Shown piece after piece: positions 51,636 through 60,145 of a stretch of DNA of 64,000 bases (the stretch's first letter is position 1; each line of letters begins with the position of its first letter). This DNA is from a bacterium (lineage in GTDB: Bacteria; Bacillota; Clostridia; Christensenellales; Aristaeellaceae). The notes under the pieces are model-generated. The model was given only the letters and a program-made list of their open reading frames with translations, did not search any database and was not told the DNA's origin. The stretch covers positions 124,001-188,000 of the forward strand of contig SFTH01000004.1 of NCBI GenBank assembly GCA_004563405.1, written 5' to 3'. Position numbers and translations under genes: made by a program.

Positions 51636-52575
51636 ATGGCTATCGTAACTTCCAAAGAGATGTTCAAGAAAGCCTACGACGGCGGCTACGCCATCGGCGC
51701 TTTCAACGTAAACAACATGGAAATCATCCAGGGCATCACCGAGGCTGCCATCGAGAAGCATGCGCCGCTGATCCTGCAGGTGTCCAAGGGCGCCCGCGCC
51801 TACGCCAAGCATGCCTACCTGATGAAGCTGATCGAGGCGGCCATCGAAGACGCGGAGCAGACCGCCGGCTTCGACCTGCCCATCTGCGTGCATCTGGACC
51901 ACGGCGACACCTTCGAGCTGTGCAAGAGCTGCATCGACGGTGGCTTCACCTCCGTCATGATCGACGGCTCCTCCAAGTCCTTCGAGGACAACATCGCCCT
52001 GACCAAGCAGGTCGTCGAGTACGCCCATGACCACGGCGTCGTGGTCGAAGGCGAGCTGGGCACCCTGGCCGGCATCGAGGACGAGGTCAATGTGGACGCG
52101 GACAACGCTTCCTACACCCGCCCCGAGGAGGTCGAGGAGTTCGTGACCCGCACCGGCGTCGACTCCCTGGCCATCGCAATCGGCACCTCCCACGGCGCGT
52201 ACAAGTTCACCGCCGCACAGTGCACCCGCAATGAGAAGGGCATCCTCGTGCCCCCGCCGCTGCGCTTCGACATCCTGGAAGAGCTCCTCCGTTCCGCAGG
52301 AGTTCGTCAAGATCATCAACGAGAACGGTGGCAAGATGCCCGATGCAGTCGGCATTCCGGAGGAACAGCTCCGCCAGGCCGCCAAGGGCGCTGTCTGCAA
52401 GATCAACATCGACTCCGACCTGCGCCTGGCCATGACCGCCAGCATCCGCAAGTACTTCGCGGAGCATCCGGATCACTTCGATCCCCGCCAGTACCTCAAG
52501 CCCGCCCGCATCGCCATCAAGAATATGGTCGAGCACAAGCTGGTGGACGTTCTGGGCTGCGACGGCAAGGCTTAA
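51636..52575 (+). pseudogene. fba: class II fructose-bisphosphate aldolase, frame broken by an internal deletion
   Basis: Zinc-dependent aldolase splitting fructose 1,6-bisphosphate. The first 217 residues are intact (AIGAFNVNNMEI, CVHLDHGDTF with zinc His, EGELGTLAGIEDE), up to RFDILEE. At about 52281-52285 the frame breaks; the rest follows in another frame as SSVPQEFVKIINENGGK ... INIDSDLRLAMTA to the end. About 14 residues, including the PIVLHG-type motif with a zinc ligand His, are missing; length is 3n+1. As sequenced it is inactive, yet both flanks are fully conserved, so an assembly fault is likely for such a central gene. Confidence 0.9.
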
Positions 52576-52599
52576 TCTGCCGACAGTTCATCCCAATCA

Positions 52600-52630
52600 G
52601 AGAGACGCTTCTATGAGGCGTCTCTCTTGA
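52600..52630 (+). terminator. terminator of fba
   Basis: GAGAGACGC (52600-52608) pairs with GCGTCTCTC (52618-52626), followed by TTGATAT. The T-run is short. Confidence 0.65.
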
Positions 52631-52651
52631 TATATGGAGAAAAATTAGAAA

Positions 52652-53323
52652 ATGATGAGAAGACAGATTCTGATCGTGGACGACGATCCCTGCGTGGGCG
52701 ACCTGCTGGAGGAGCTACTCACGAAGGAGGGCTACGGCGCGCTGCGGGCGTATTCCGGCACGGAGGCGCTGCTTCTGATGGAGAAGGCGCGGCCGGATCT
52801 GGTGCTGCTGGACCGGATGCTGCCGGGCATGCAGGGCGACGAGGTGCTCCGGCGCATGCCGAAGGTTCCGGTGATCGTGCTCAGCGCCCGGGACGAGGTG
52901 GAGGGCAAGGTCAACCTTCTGCTGGACGGTGCGGCGGACTACGTCACCAAGCCCTTCGACAGCCGGGAGCTGTTGGCGCGCATTGCGGTGCAGCTGCGCG
53001 CACCGTCGCGGGAGGGACTCGCGCCGGTGATTGAGGCGGGACGGCTCCGGCTGAACGAGGCGGGCCGGGAGGCGGAATTCGACGGGAGGGCGCTGCGGCT
53101 GACCCGGACCGAGTACGCCATATTGAAGCTGCTGATGCAGAACCCGGGCCGCGCGATCGCAAAGTCCGTGATTCTGGAGCACATCAGCCTGGACACGCCG
53201 GACTGCACGGACAGTTCCCTGAAGCAGCATGTGAGCAACCTGCGCAGGAAGCTGCGGGAGGCGGGCTGCGGCGACTGCATCGAGGCCGTGTGGGGCGTGG
53301 GTTTCCGGCTGGTCGCGCCCTGA
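52652..53323 (+). CDS. OmpR/PhoB-family response regulator
   Basis: A 223-residue regulator. The receiver domain has ILIVDDDPCVGDLL, the phospho-acceptor Asp54 in VLLDRMLPGM, and Lys in ADYVTKPFD; the C-terminal winged helix contains LRLTRTEYAILKLLMQNPGR and SLKQHVSNLRRKLRE. It is followed by ABC exporter genes and then a histidine kinase, an arrangement common in systems that sense and export antimicrobial peptides. It probably controls this operon. Confidence 0.95.
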   Translation: MMRRQILIVDDDPCVGDLLEELLTKEGYGALRAYSGTEALLLMEKARPDLVLLDRMLPGMQGDEVLRRMPKVPVIVLSARDEVEGKVNLLLDGAADYVTKPFDSRELLARIAVQLRAPSREGLAPVIEAGRLRLNEAGREAEFDGRALRLTRTEYAILKLLMQNPGRAIAKSVILEHISLDTPDCTDSSLKQHVSNLRRKLREAGCGDCIEAVWGVGFRLVAP

Positions 53324-53416
53324 ACGGGAATCTTGACCCTTTCTTTACCCTTTCCTTGACCGCTCTCTTGACCCGTCGGGGATAGAATGTAGTCATTGAA
53401 AGAAGGAGGAAAGAAC

Positions 53417-54334
53417 ATGGATTATGTGCTGACGGCGGACGCGCTGAGCAAGCGCTATCGTCACTTTCAGGCCCTCAACGGGCTGAACATGCATGTGCCC
53501 CGTGGCTCGATCTACGGCCTCGTGGGCAAGAACGGCGCGGGGAAGACGACCCTCATCCGCCTGATCTGTGGGCTCCAGGAGCCCAGTTCCGGGTGCTATA
53601 CCCTCTACGGCGTGCGCAGCGACGCCCGGCGTTCCGTTTCGCGGATGCGCAGGCGCATGGGCGCGATGGTGGAGTCGCCGTCGATCTATCTGGATCTGAG
53701 CGCGGCGGATAACCTGCGGATGCAGTACCGGGTGCTCGGCATGCCGTCCTTTGCGGGTATCGACGAGCTGCTGCATCTGGTGGGGCTGCAGGATGCGGGC
53801 GGCAAGAAGGCGAGAAACTTCTCCCTGGGCATGCGCCAGCGACTGGGCATCGCCGTGGCGCTGGCGGGCGACCCGGACTTACTGGTGCTGGACGAGCCGG
53901 TGAACGGCCTGGATCCACAGGGCATCATCGAGATCCGGGAGCTGATTCTGAAGCTGAACCGGGAGCGCAACATTACCGTGCTCATCTCCAGCCACATACT
54001 GGACGAATTGAGTCGCCTGGCCACCCACTACGGCTTCATCGACGGCGGACGCATGGTGCGGGAGATCAGCGCCGCGGAGCTGGAGGCCGCCTGCCGCAAG
54101 TGCATGCGGCTGGAGGTGAGCGACGCGCAGGCTCTCGCCCGGGTGCTGGATGCGATGGACGTGGACTACAAGGTCTTTTCCGATCAACGGGTGGACGTGT
54201 ATGTCCGCCTGAATGTGAGCCGACTGGTGAAGGCGCTGGAAGCCGAGGACTGTGAGCTGATTTCCGTGCAGGAGCGGGACGAGAGCCTGGAGAGTTACTA
54301 TATGAACCTGCTGGGAGGTGAGCGCGATGCGTAG
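53417..54334 (+). CDS. ABC transporter ATP-binding protein (bacitracin/lantibiotic-type)
   Basis: A 305-residue ATPase: Walker A GLVGKNGAGKTTLIRL, signature FSLGMRQRLGIAVALAG, Walker B LLVLDEPVNGLDP, switch SSHILDELSRLA. The C-terminal 90 residues resemble those of BcrA/lantibiotic-immunity ATPases. ATG at 53417 behind AAGGAGG. The end overlaps the permease start by 8 bases. Confidence 0.93.
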   Translation: MDYVLTADALSKRYRHFQALNGLNMHVPRGSIYGLVGKNGAGKTTLIRLICGLQEPSSGCYTLYGVRSDARRSVSRMRRRMGAMVESPSIYLDLSAADNLRMQYRVLGMPSFAGIDELLHLVGLQDAGGKKARNFSLGMRQRLGIAVALAGDPDLLVLDEPVNGLDPQGIIEIRELILKLNRERNITVLISSHILDELSRLATHYGFIDGGRMVREISAAELEAACRKCMRLEVSDAQALARVLDAMDVDYKVFSDQRVDVYVRLNVSRLVKALEAEDCELISVQERDESLESYYMNLLGGERDA

Positions 54335-55163
54335 GCTGATGCGGGCGCATGTCTCGCGGCTGTGGAAGAACGGCCCGTTCCGGTTGGGCGCGGCGGGCAT
54401 GGCGCTGATTTCCATACTGAACGTGGTACAGCTCGCCTTCGAGGTTCGTAAGTACGCGGATATGAACGGGTTCATCGACGAAGCGGTCTTCGGCTTCGCA
54501 CCGCTGATGGGACTGTTCATCGGTGCGGTGGTCAGCATGTTTCTGAGCGTGGAATTCAGCGACGGCGGCCTGCGCAACAAGCTGATCGTTGGGCACCGGC
54601 GGGGAAGCGCGTATCTGGCTGCGCTGCTGGGGAGCGCCCTGGCCGCGGCGCTGATGGTCGCTGTGACGCTGCTTGCGGGCGTGGCGCTGGGGCTTGCGCT
54701 GCTGGATGGCTTCGAGCTTCCCGCCGCCGGACTGGCGGCGCTGATGCTCAACTGTGTATTCAGCGCGGTGGCGTTGTCTGCAATTTTCACGGCAATTGCT
54801 ATGAATGTGCCGAACCGGGCCGCGTCCGTCATCCTCTGTGTGACGGTTGCGATACTGCTGCTCTGGGTGGCCAGCTACGCGGGCGGCGTGCTGGACGAGC
54901 CGGAGATGATGGAGAATTATCTGATCATCAATGCGGACGGCGTGCCAGAGAAGATGGAAAACCTTCCCAACCCCCGCTATGTGCAGGGGACGGTGCGGAA
55001 GGTCTATGAATTCATCTACGACCTGCTGCCCACGGGGCAGGGACTTCAGATTGCCAACTGCGAGGGCGATCGCATCGCCCGCTGGCCGCTCCTCTCCGCG
55101 CTGGTGGCGTTGCTGGGAGGCGTTGCGGGCTATATTCCGTTCCGCAGGCGGGACATTCGATAA
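54327..55163 (+). CDS. ABC transporter permease
   Basis: A 278-residue membrane protein with about six helices, including MGLFIGAVVSMFLSVEFSDG and the GGLRNKLIVGHRR loop typical of ABC-2 permeases for peptide or antibiotic export. The start at 54327 lies behind GGGAGG; GTG 54318 is possible. It overlaps the ATPase gene and precedes the kinase by 15 bases. Confidence 0.88.
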   Translation: MRRLMRAHVSRLWKNGPFRLGAAGMALISILNVVQLAFEVRKYADMNGFIDEAVFGFAPLMGLFIGAVVSMFLSVEFSDGGLRNKLIVGHRRGSAYLAALLGSALAAALMVAVTLLAGVALGLALLDGFELPAAGLAALMLNCVFSAVALSAIFTAIAMNVPNRAASVILCVTVAILLLWVASYAGGVLDEPEMMENYLIINADGVPEKMENLPNPRYVQGTVRKVYEFIYDLLPTGQGLQIANCEGDRIARWPLLSALVALLGGVAGYIPFRRRDIR

Positions 55164-55178
55164 GGGGGAGGCGCGGAT

Positions 55179-56084
55179 ATGTGGATTCTTGTCCTGATTG
55201 CGTCGGCGGTGATTCTGGCGCTGACGGCAAAGCTTGCGCTGCTGTACCGCGATCTGGACAGAATCTGCGACGCGCTGGACGAGCGGCTCCGGGAGGAGAC
55301 GAACACGCTGATCTGCACCGGCTCCGGAGACCGGCGCGTCCGGCGGCTTGCGGCGCGGCTGAACGAGCGGCTGCGGGCGCTGCGGGACGCGCGCCGGAGC
55401 GTGCGGCGCGAGGATCTGGAGCTCAAGGAGGCGGTGGCGAACGTCTCCCACGATTTGCGCACGCCGCTGACCGCCATCTGCGGGCATCTCGATCTGCTGG
55501 AGCGGGAGGAGAAGAGCCCCGAGGTGGCGCGACACCTGGAGGTCATTGCCGGCCGGGCGCGGGCCATGCGGGAGCTCACCGGGGAGTTGTTTCGCTATTC
55601 GCTGGCGGAGGAGGACGTTCAGGCGCTGGAGCCGGAGCGCGTGAACCTGAATGCGGCGCTGGAGGAGGCGGTGCTTTCCTGCTTCGGCGCGCTGAAGGAG
55701 CGGGGCATCGAGCCGGTGATCCGCATGCCGGATCTGCCCGTGGAGCGCATGCTGAACCGGGCGGCGCTGTTGCGCGTGCTGGAGAACATTCTCTCCAACG
55801 CCATCCGGTACGGCGACGGCGATTTGGAGATCGAGCTGCGCGGGCAGGGAGAAATGCGCATTTCCAACGGCGCGCGATCTCTGGACGGCGTGCAGGTGGG
55901 CCGATTGTTTGACCGCTTCTACACCGTGGAGACGGGCCGCGGCTCGACGGGACTGGGCCTGTCCATCGCCCGGCTGCTCATCGAGCGCATGGGCGGCGAA
56001 ATCGGGGCGGAGTACGCCGCGGGGCGGCTGGAGATCTGGCTTCGCTTCTCGGCCGCGCCGCCGGAGAATGTTGAAATTCTGTGA
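55179..56084 (+). CDS. sensor histidine kinase
   Basis: A 301-residue kinase with one N-terminal membrane helix (WILVLIASAVILALTAKLAL) and no large outer domain, an intramembrane-sensing layout. H-box VSHDLRTPLTAICGHLDLL, N-box ENILSNAIRYGDG and G-box STGLGLSIARLL are visible. Such kinases are often controlled by their neighbouring ABC exporter. GGGGGAGG precedes the ATG. It should pair with the response regulator at 52652, separated from it by the two exporter genes. Confidence 0.92.
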   Translation: MWILVLIASAVILALTAKLALLYRDLDRICDALDERLREETNTLICTGSGDRRVRRLAARLNERLRALRDARRSVRREDLELKEAVANVSHDLRTPLTAICGHLDLLEREEKSPEVARHLEVIAGRARAMRELTGELFRYSLAEEDVQALEPERVNLNAALEEAVLSCFGALKERGIEPVIRMPDLPVERMLNRAALLRVLENILSNAIRYGDGDLEIELRGQGEMRISNGARSLDGVQVGRLFDRFYTVETGRGSTGLGLSIARLLIERMGGEIGAEYAAGRLEIWLRFSAAPPENVEIL

Positions 56085-56100
56085 TGTCAAGCAAAAGAGC

Positions 56101-56129
56101 TTGACACCGCTGCACGTTTTGGGTATAAT
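56101..56129 (+). promoter_or_regulatory. perfect sigma-A promoter of the ylxM-ffh operon
   Basis: TTGACA (56101-56106), 17-base spacer, TATAAT (56124-56129). Confidence 0.92.
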
Positions 56130-56168
56130 GGATAAGCTGTCAAGTGAAATAACTTGCGGGGGTTGCGC

Positions 56169-56525
56169 ATGGCGGATGTGGAAGAGCGGGTGAAGTTCAC
56201 CCGTCTGATGGATTTTTACGCGCCGCTGCTCACGGAGCACCGGCGGGAGGTCATGCGCCTGTACTGCGAGGAGGATCTCTCCCTCGCGGAAATTGCCGAG
56301 CAGCTCGGCATCACCCGGCAGGGCGTGAGCGACGCGCTGAAGAAGGCACGCTGCCAACTGGAGGACTACGAGGACAAGCTGGGCCTGGCGGAGCGCTACC
56401 GCGCGCTGGGCGCACAGGCGAAAAGCTGTCTGGAGGCGCTCGACCAGGTGCATCTCACCGGCGCGGACGCGCAGAGGCTGCGCGCGGCCCGGGAGGCATT
56501 GGAAAATATCATCAACGAGAGGTGA
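56169..56525 (+). CDS. ylxM: SRP-associated DNA-binding protein YlxM
   Basis: A 118-residue YlxM protein, a sigma-70 region 4-like helix-turn-helix protein. The HTH is LSLAEIAEQLGITRQGVSDAL. It is conserved upstream of ffh in Bacillota and binds or influences the SRP pathway. The start ATG 56169 (MADVEERVKFTRLMDFY) fits the family. It precedes ffh by 6 bases. Confidence 0.95.
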   Translation: MADVEERVKFTRLMDFYAPLLTEHRREVMRLYCEEDLSLAEIAEQLGITRQGVSDALKKARCQLEDYEDKLGLAERYRALGAQAKSCLEALDQVHLTGADAQRLRAAREALENIINER

Positions 56526-56531
56526 GGATTC

Positions 56532-57878
56532 GTGGCGTTCGAGGGATTGACCGATAAACTGCAGGGCGCGTTCAAAAAGCTCAACAGCAAGGGCAAGCTG
56601 ACCGAGGCGGACGTAAAGGCCGCAATGCGCGAGGTGCGCATGGCGCTGCTCGAGGCGGACGTGAACTTCACCGTCGTCAAGGACTTTGTGAAAAAGGTGA
56701 CCGAGCGCGCGGTGGGCGCGGAGATCCTCTCCAGCCTCACCCCGGCCCAGCAGGTGATCAAGATCGTCAACGAAGAGCTGACGAACCTGATGGGCGGCAC
56801 CAACGCCAGGCTCACCTATTCTCCTCAGGCGCCGACCATCTACATGCTCTGCGGCCTTCAGGGCGCGGGCAAGACCACCATGGCCGGCAAGCTGGGCAAC
56901 ATGATCAAGAAGGGCGACAAAAAGCCCCTTCTGGTCGCCTGCGACGTGTACCGCCCGGCAGCCATCAAGCAGCTGCAGGTGGTGGGCGGCCAGGTGGGCG
57001 TGGAGGTCTTTGAGCGCGGCCAGGGCAACCCGGTCGAGATTGCCAAGGAGGCCATCGAGTACGCCCGCTACTACGGTCGCGACCCGGTGATCATCGACAC
57101 TGCGGGCCGCCTGCACATCGACGAGAACCTGATGCAGGAGCTGCGGGACGTGCGCGACGAGGTGCATCCGAAGGAGATCCTGCTGGTGGTGGACGCCATG
57201 ACCGGTCAGGACGCGGTCACCGTGGCCAAGACCTTCAACGACGCGCTGGGCGTGGACGGCGTGATTCTCACCAAGCTGGACGGCGACACCCGCGGCGGCG
57301 CGGCCATCTCCGTGCGCGCGGTGACGGGCAAGCCCATCAAGTTCGCCGGCGTGGGCGAAAAGCTCACCGACATCGAGCCCTTCCATCCCGACCGCATGGC
57401 CAGCCGCATCCTGGGCATGGGCGACGTGCTCTCCCTGATTGAAAAGGCACAGGAGAGCTTCGACGAGCAGCAGGCCGTGGATCTCACCCGCAAGATGCGC
57501 ACCAACAGCTTCACGCTGGAGGATTACCTCGAGCAGATGAAGCAGTTGAACAAGATGGGCTCCATCACGGACGTGCTGAAGATGATTCCGGGCCTGGGCA
57601 GCAAGATCAAGGACACGGACATCGACGAGGACAAGGTAATGAAGGCCCAGAAGAAGAACGAGGCCATCATCCTCTCCATGACCCGCATGGAGCGCCGCAA
57701 TCCGGACATCCTCAACGCCAGCCGCAAGCGGCGCATCGCCGCAGGCAGCGGCACCACGGTGCAGGAGGTCAACCTGCTGCTCAAGCAGTTCGATCAGGCC
57801 AAGGAAATGATGAAGAACATGATGGGCGGCATGAAGGGCGGCAAGATGAAGCGCATGATGCGCCGCTTCGGCCAGTAA
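56532..57878 (+). CDS. ffh: signal recognition particle protein Ffh
   Basis: A 448-residue Ffh, the GTPase that binds SRP RNA and signal peptides. N domain (1-90), then G domain with GLQGAGKTTMAGKLGN, DTAGRLHID and the TKLDGDTRGGAA block, then the methionine-rich M domain ending MMRRFGQ. The start codon is GTG with GAGGTGAGG upstream. It works with the SRP RNA at 49066. Confidence 0.98.
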   Translation: MAFEGLTDKLQGAFKKLNSKGKLTEADVKAAMREVRMALLEADVNFTVVKDFVKKVTERAVGAEILSSLTPAQQVIKIVNEELTNLMGGTNARLTYSPQAPTIYMLCGLQGAGKTTMAGKLGNMIKKGDKKPLLVACDVYRPAAIKQLQVVGGQVGVEVFERGQGNPVEIAKEAIEYARYYGRDPVIIDTAGRLHIDENLMQELRDVRDEVHPKEILLVVDAMTGQDAVTVAKTFNDALGVDGVILTKLDGDTRGGAAISVRAVTGKPIKFAGVGEKLTDIEPFHPDRMASRILGMGDVLSLIEKAQESFDEQQAVDLTRKMRTNSFTLEDYLEQMKQLNKMGSITDVLKMIPGLGSKIKDTDIDEDKVMKAQKKNEAIILSMTRMERRNPDILNASRKRRIAAGSGTTVQEVNLLLKQFDQAKEMMKNMMGGMKGGKMKRMMRRFGQ

Positions 57879-58035
57879 GACCGCAGCCGACGAGGAGCCC
57901 CGAGGACACGACTGTACCGCAGGGGCGAAGCTGCGACGCGATTGCGAAGCAATTGCGGGGCAGCCGACGTAGATAATCACGGTGCAAGCCGTAATTATAT
58001 CCAATCACCTGAAGATTTGTGAGGAGGACACCCAA
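57879..58035 (+). promoter_or_regulatory. ffh-rpsP intergenic region with hairpins and a direct repeat
   Basis: GCAGCCGACG occurs twice, at 57886-57895 and 57961-57970. Between them is CGATTGCGAAGCAATTGCG, a tight hairpin, and after the second copy an imperfect stem GATAATCACGG / CCGTAATTATATC (57972-58001). No coding signal. A processing or attenuation role before rpsP is possible. Confidence 0.4.
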
Positions 58036-58275
58036 ATGGTCAAGATTCGTCTGAAGAGAATGGGCATGAAGAAGATGCCTTTCTATCGTCTCGTGGTTAC
58101 CGATAGCCGCAACGCCCGCGACGGCCGCTTCATCGAGGAGATCGGCTATTACAACCCCGTTTCCGAGCCCGTTGAGCTGAAGATCGACGCCGAGCGCGCC
58201 AAGTACTGGCTCGGCACCGGCGCCCAGCCCACCGATACCGTTCGCGGCCTGCTGAAAAAGGGCGGCGTGCTGTAA
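58036..58275 (+). CDS. rpsP: 30S ribosomal protein S16
   Basis: A 79-residue S16: [20 protein letters not shown] at the start, [19 protein letters not shown] next, and [27 protein letters not shown] precedes the ATG at 58036. It follows ffh and precedes khpA, a conserved order. Confidence 0.98.
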   Translation: MVKIRLKRMGMKKMPFYRLVVTDSRNARDGRFIEEIGYYNPVSEPVELKIDAERAKYWLGTGAQPTDTVRGLLKKGGVL

Positions 58276-58278
58276 GAT

Positions 58279-58506
58279 ATGCTGGAGCTGGTAAGGTATA
58301 TTGCCGCTTCTCTCGTGGACAAGCCGGAGGCCGTCGACGTCCGCGAGGTCGAAAATGAAGAGGGCATCGTGATTGAGCTTCGCGTTGATCCGGAGGACAT
58401 GGGCAAGGTGATCGGCAAGCAGGGCCGCATTGCGAAGGCGATTCGCACGGTCGTGAAGGCCGCTTCCGCCAAGAGCCCCAAGCCGGTGTTCGTGGAGATC
58501 ATCTGA
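58279..58506 (+). CDS. khpA: KH-domain RNA-binding protein KhpA
   Basis: A 75-residue single KH domain protein: VDPEDMGKVIGKQGRIAKAI contains the GxxG loop. KhpA with KhpB (Jag/EloR) binds RNA and affects cell envelope synthesis in Bacillota. It begins 3 bases after rpsP and ends before a terminator. Confidence 0.95.
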   Translation: MLELVRYIAASLVDKPEAVDVREVENEEGIVIELRVDPEDMGKVIGKQGRIAKAIRTVVKAASAKSPKPVFVEII

Positions 58507-58518
58507 TCAGGCAAAAGG

Positions 58519-58556
58519 AGCGGGCCGCTGTGCAAGCAGCGGCCCGCTGCGCTTTT
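58519..58556 (+). terminator. terminator of the ylxM-khpA operon
   Basis: AGCGGGCCGCTG (58519-58530) pairs perfectly with CAGCGGCCCGCT (58537-58548), followed by GCGCTTTT. Confidence 0.85.
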
Positions 58557-58683
58557 CCGATGGACGCGCGGGGCGTTCATATGCGTGACATTGGCACTTC
58601 CGGCCTGCGCCCGATTCGTTCTGTCGAGTGCGCCGGCAAAGAGGCATCGGTGGCCTCCGACCGCTGTTTTCCGGCGCCGGTAC

Positions 58684-58712
58684 TGGACTTCCCTGGCCGG
58701 ACGTGCTATAAT
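58684..58712 (+). promoter_or_regulatory. promoter of the diguanylate cyclase gene
   Basis: TGGACT (58684-58689), 17-base spacer, TATAAT (58707-58712). An 86-base leader with a GCGCGC hairpin follows. Confidence 0.65.
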
Positions 58713-58798
58713 AAACCATCCTGCATACCTGCGGGAGCGGCGGGCGCGCGAAGGAAGCGCGCGGCTTTGCCGGGAGGACGCTCAGAAGGGAAACCAGA

Positions 58799-59950
58799 AT
58801 GAAACTGTTCGAGAAGTTCAAGGACGATACCTTCAGCCTGTTCCATGTGGCGAACGAGGCGGAGATCAATCGAATCCTGCGGGAACAGATGCGCATTGCG
58901 GCATGGCTGATCGGGCTGATCGGCGTTGCGGAGCTGGGCATGTATTTTGTCGTGCGCGCCAACGGGCTTCTGGCCACCAACTTCTCCCACTATCTGCTGC
59001 GCTACTTTTTCATTCCCACGGGTGTGAACCTGTGCGTGTGGCTGTTCAATCTGGCCGCGCGGCGCTGGGGACGGAGTCTGCGCGTTCAGGCATACGCGAA
59101 CTGCATCATGTATGCCTGCCTCACCTTTGTGGTCTATACGGTGCACATGCACTTCTCCTCGCTGGCGCTGTGCTTTGTCGTGCCCATACTGCTGACCATC
59201 GTGTACGGCGACATCGTGCTCACCAGCGTCATTTCGGCGGTCTGCGCGGCGTTCAAGCTGATTTCGGATCTGTGCATCGTTTGGGATCCCGGCTACCTGA
59301 GCCGGGTGGGCGTACATTCCTTTGAGGGGATCGACGTGGGCATCTCCATGGTCGCCATGGCGGCGGTGTATGCCATCGCCCTTCAGGCCATACTCGCGGA
59401 GCGCACGAAGCATCGCAACGCCCTGAATCAGCAGATGGAGCGGATGAACCTTTACGAGGAGAGCATCACCGACCCGGTGACCGGAATCTTCAACCGCAAG
59501 GGCCTGCGCCGCTGCTTCAACCGCATGCTGGCCGACGATTCGGGCGTCTCCTATGCGTTCGTGATGATGGATCTGGACCGCTTCAAGGAGATCAATGACA
59601 CCCATGGCCACCTGGTGGGCGATCAGTTCCTGAAGCACTTCTCCCAGCTGATCGACGCGGTGCCCAACGCCGAGGCCTTCCGCTTCGGCGGGGACGAGTT
59701 CAGCCTGCTGCTGCGCGGCTGTAGCCGGAGCGCTGCGATGGATTGCTGCCGGGAGATTCGCGCAAAGATGCAGCAGTACAAGATCGATGGCTGCGACGTG
59801 CCCGTCACGGTGAGCTTCGGCGTGGCGATGTACCACCCGGATATGGCCCCCACGGAGCTGGTGCGCCGGGCGGACGAGGCGCTGTACCAGGCAAAGCGGA
59901 TCAAAAATCACATCACCATGTACAGGGAGGGCGCGTCCGGCGAGGCGTGA
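58799..59950 (+). CDS. diguanylate cyclase (GGDEF) with N-terminal membrane domain
   Basis: A 383-residue protein. The N-terminal half has about six membrane helices (for example MYFVVRANGLLA, FIPTGVNLCVWLFNLAARRW, LCFVVPILLTIVYGDIVLTS), a sensor of no recognised type. A GGDEF domain follows (about 225-380): DPVTGIFNRKGLRR, MMDLDRFKEINDTHGH and the intact FRFGGDEFSLLL. It should make cyclic di-GMP. The RxxD inhibitory site is not evident. Transcribed alone. Confidence 0.92.
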   Translation: MKLFEKFKDDTFSLFHVANEAEINRILREQMRIAAWLIGLIGVAELGMYFVVRANGLLATNFSHYLLRYFFIPTGVNLCVWLFNLAARRWGRSLRVQAYANCIMYACLTFVVYTVHMHFSSLALCFVVPILLTIVYGDIVLTSVISAVCAAFKLISDLCIVWDPGYLSRVGVHSFEGIDVGISMVAMAAVYAIALQAILAERTKHRNALNQQMERMNLYEESITDPVTGIFNRKGLRRCFNRMLADDSGVSYAFVMMDLDRFKEINDTHGHLVGDQFLKHFSQLIDAVPNAEAFRFGGDEFSLLLRGCSRSAAMDCCREIRAKMQQYKIDGCDVPVTVSFGVAMYHPDMAPTELVRRADEALYQAKRIKNHITMYREGASGEA

Positions 59951-60061
59951 TTCAGGCCGGATGCGAGCGGTTTTCTGGAGCCCGGAGCATTTTTTGGAAG
60001 AATGCGGCCGAATCTCCAGCTTTTTTTGCACAAATTCAGAAAAAGTGCCACATGGCCTTTT

Positions 60062-60089
60062 TTGCAAACGTTAAATCTGTTAGTATGTT
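60062..60089 (+). promoter_or_regulatory. promoter of the Crp-like/nucleoside operon
   Basis: TTGCAA (60062-60067), 16-base spacer, TATGTT (60084-60089). The -10 is imperfect. Confidence 0.55.
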
Positions 60090-60145
60090 TGTGTAAGGTT
60101 TGAATACTTATGGAGCAAAAGATTTATGAAAGCGGGGGAGCGCGG

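Noticed and set aside
54066..58004. Another 1312-codon antisense open frame opposite the exporter-ffh region
   Set aside because: Same antisense artefact; it covers the intact ATPase, permease, kinase, ylxM and ffh genes.
58712..58798. Possible cyclic di-GMP riboswitch before the GGDEF gene
   Set aside because: The leader is short and lacks the conserved core of either known class; only a GC hairpin is seen.
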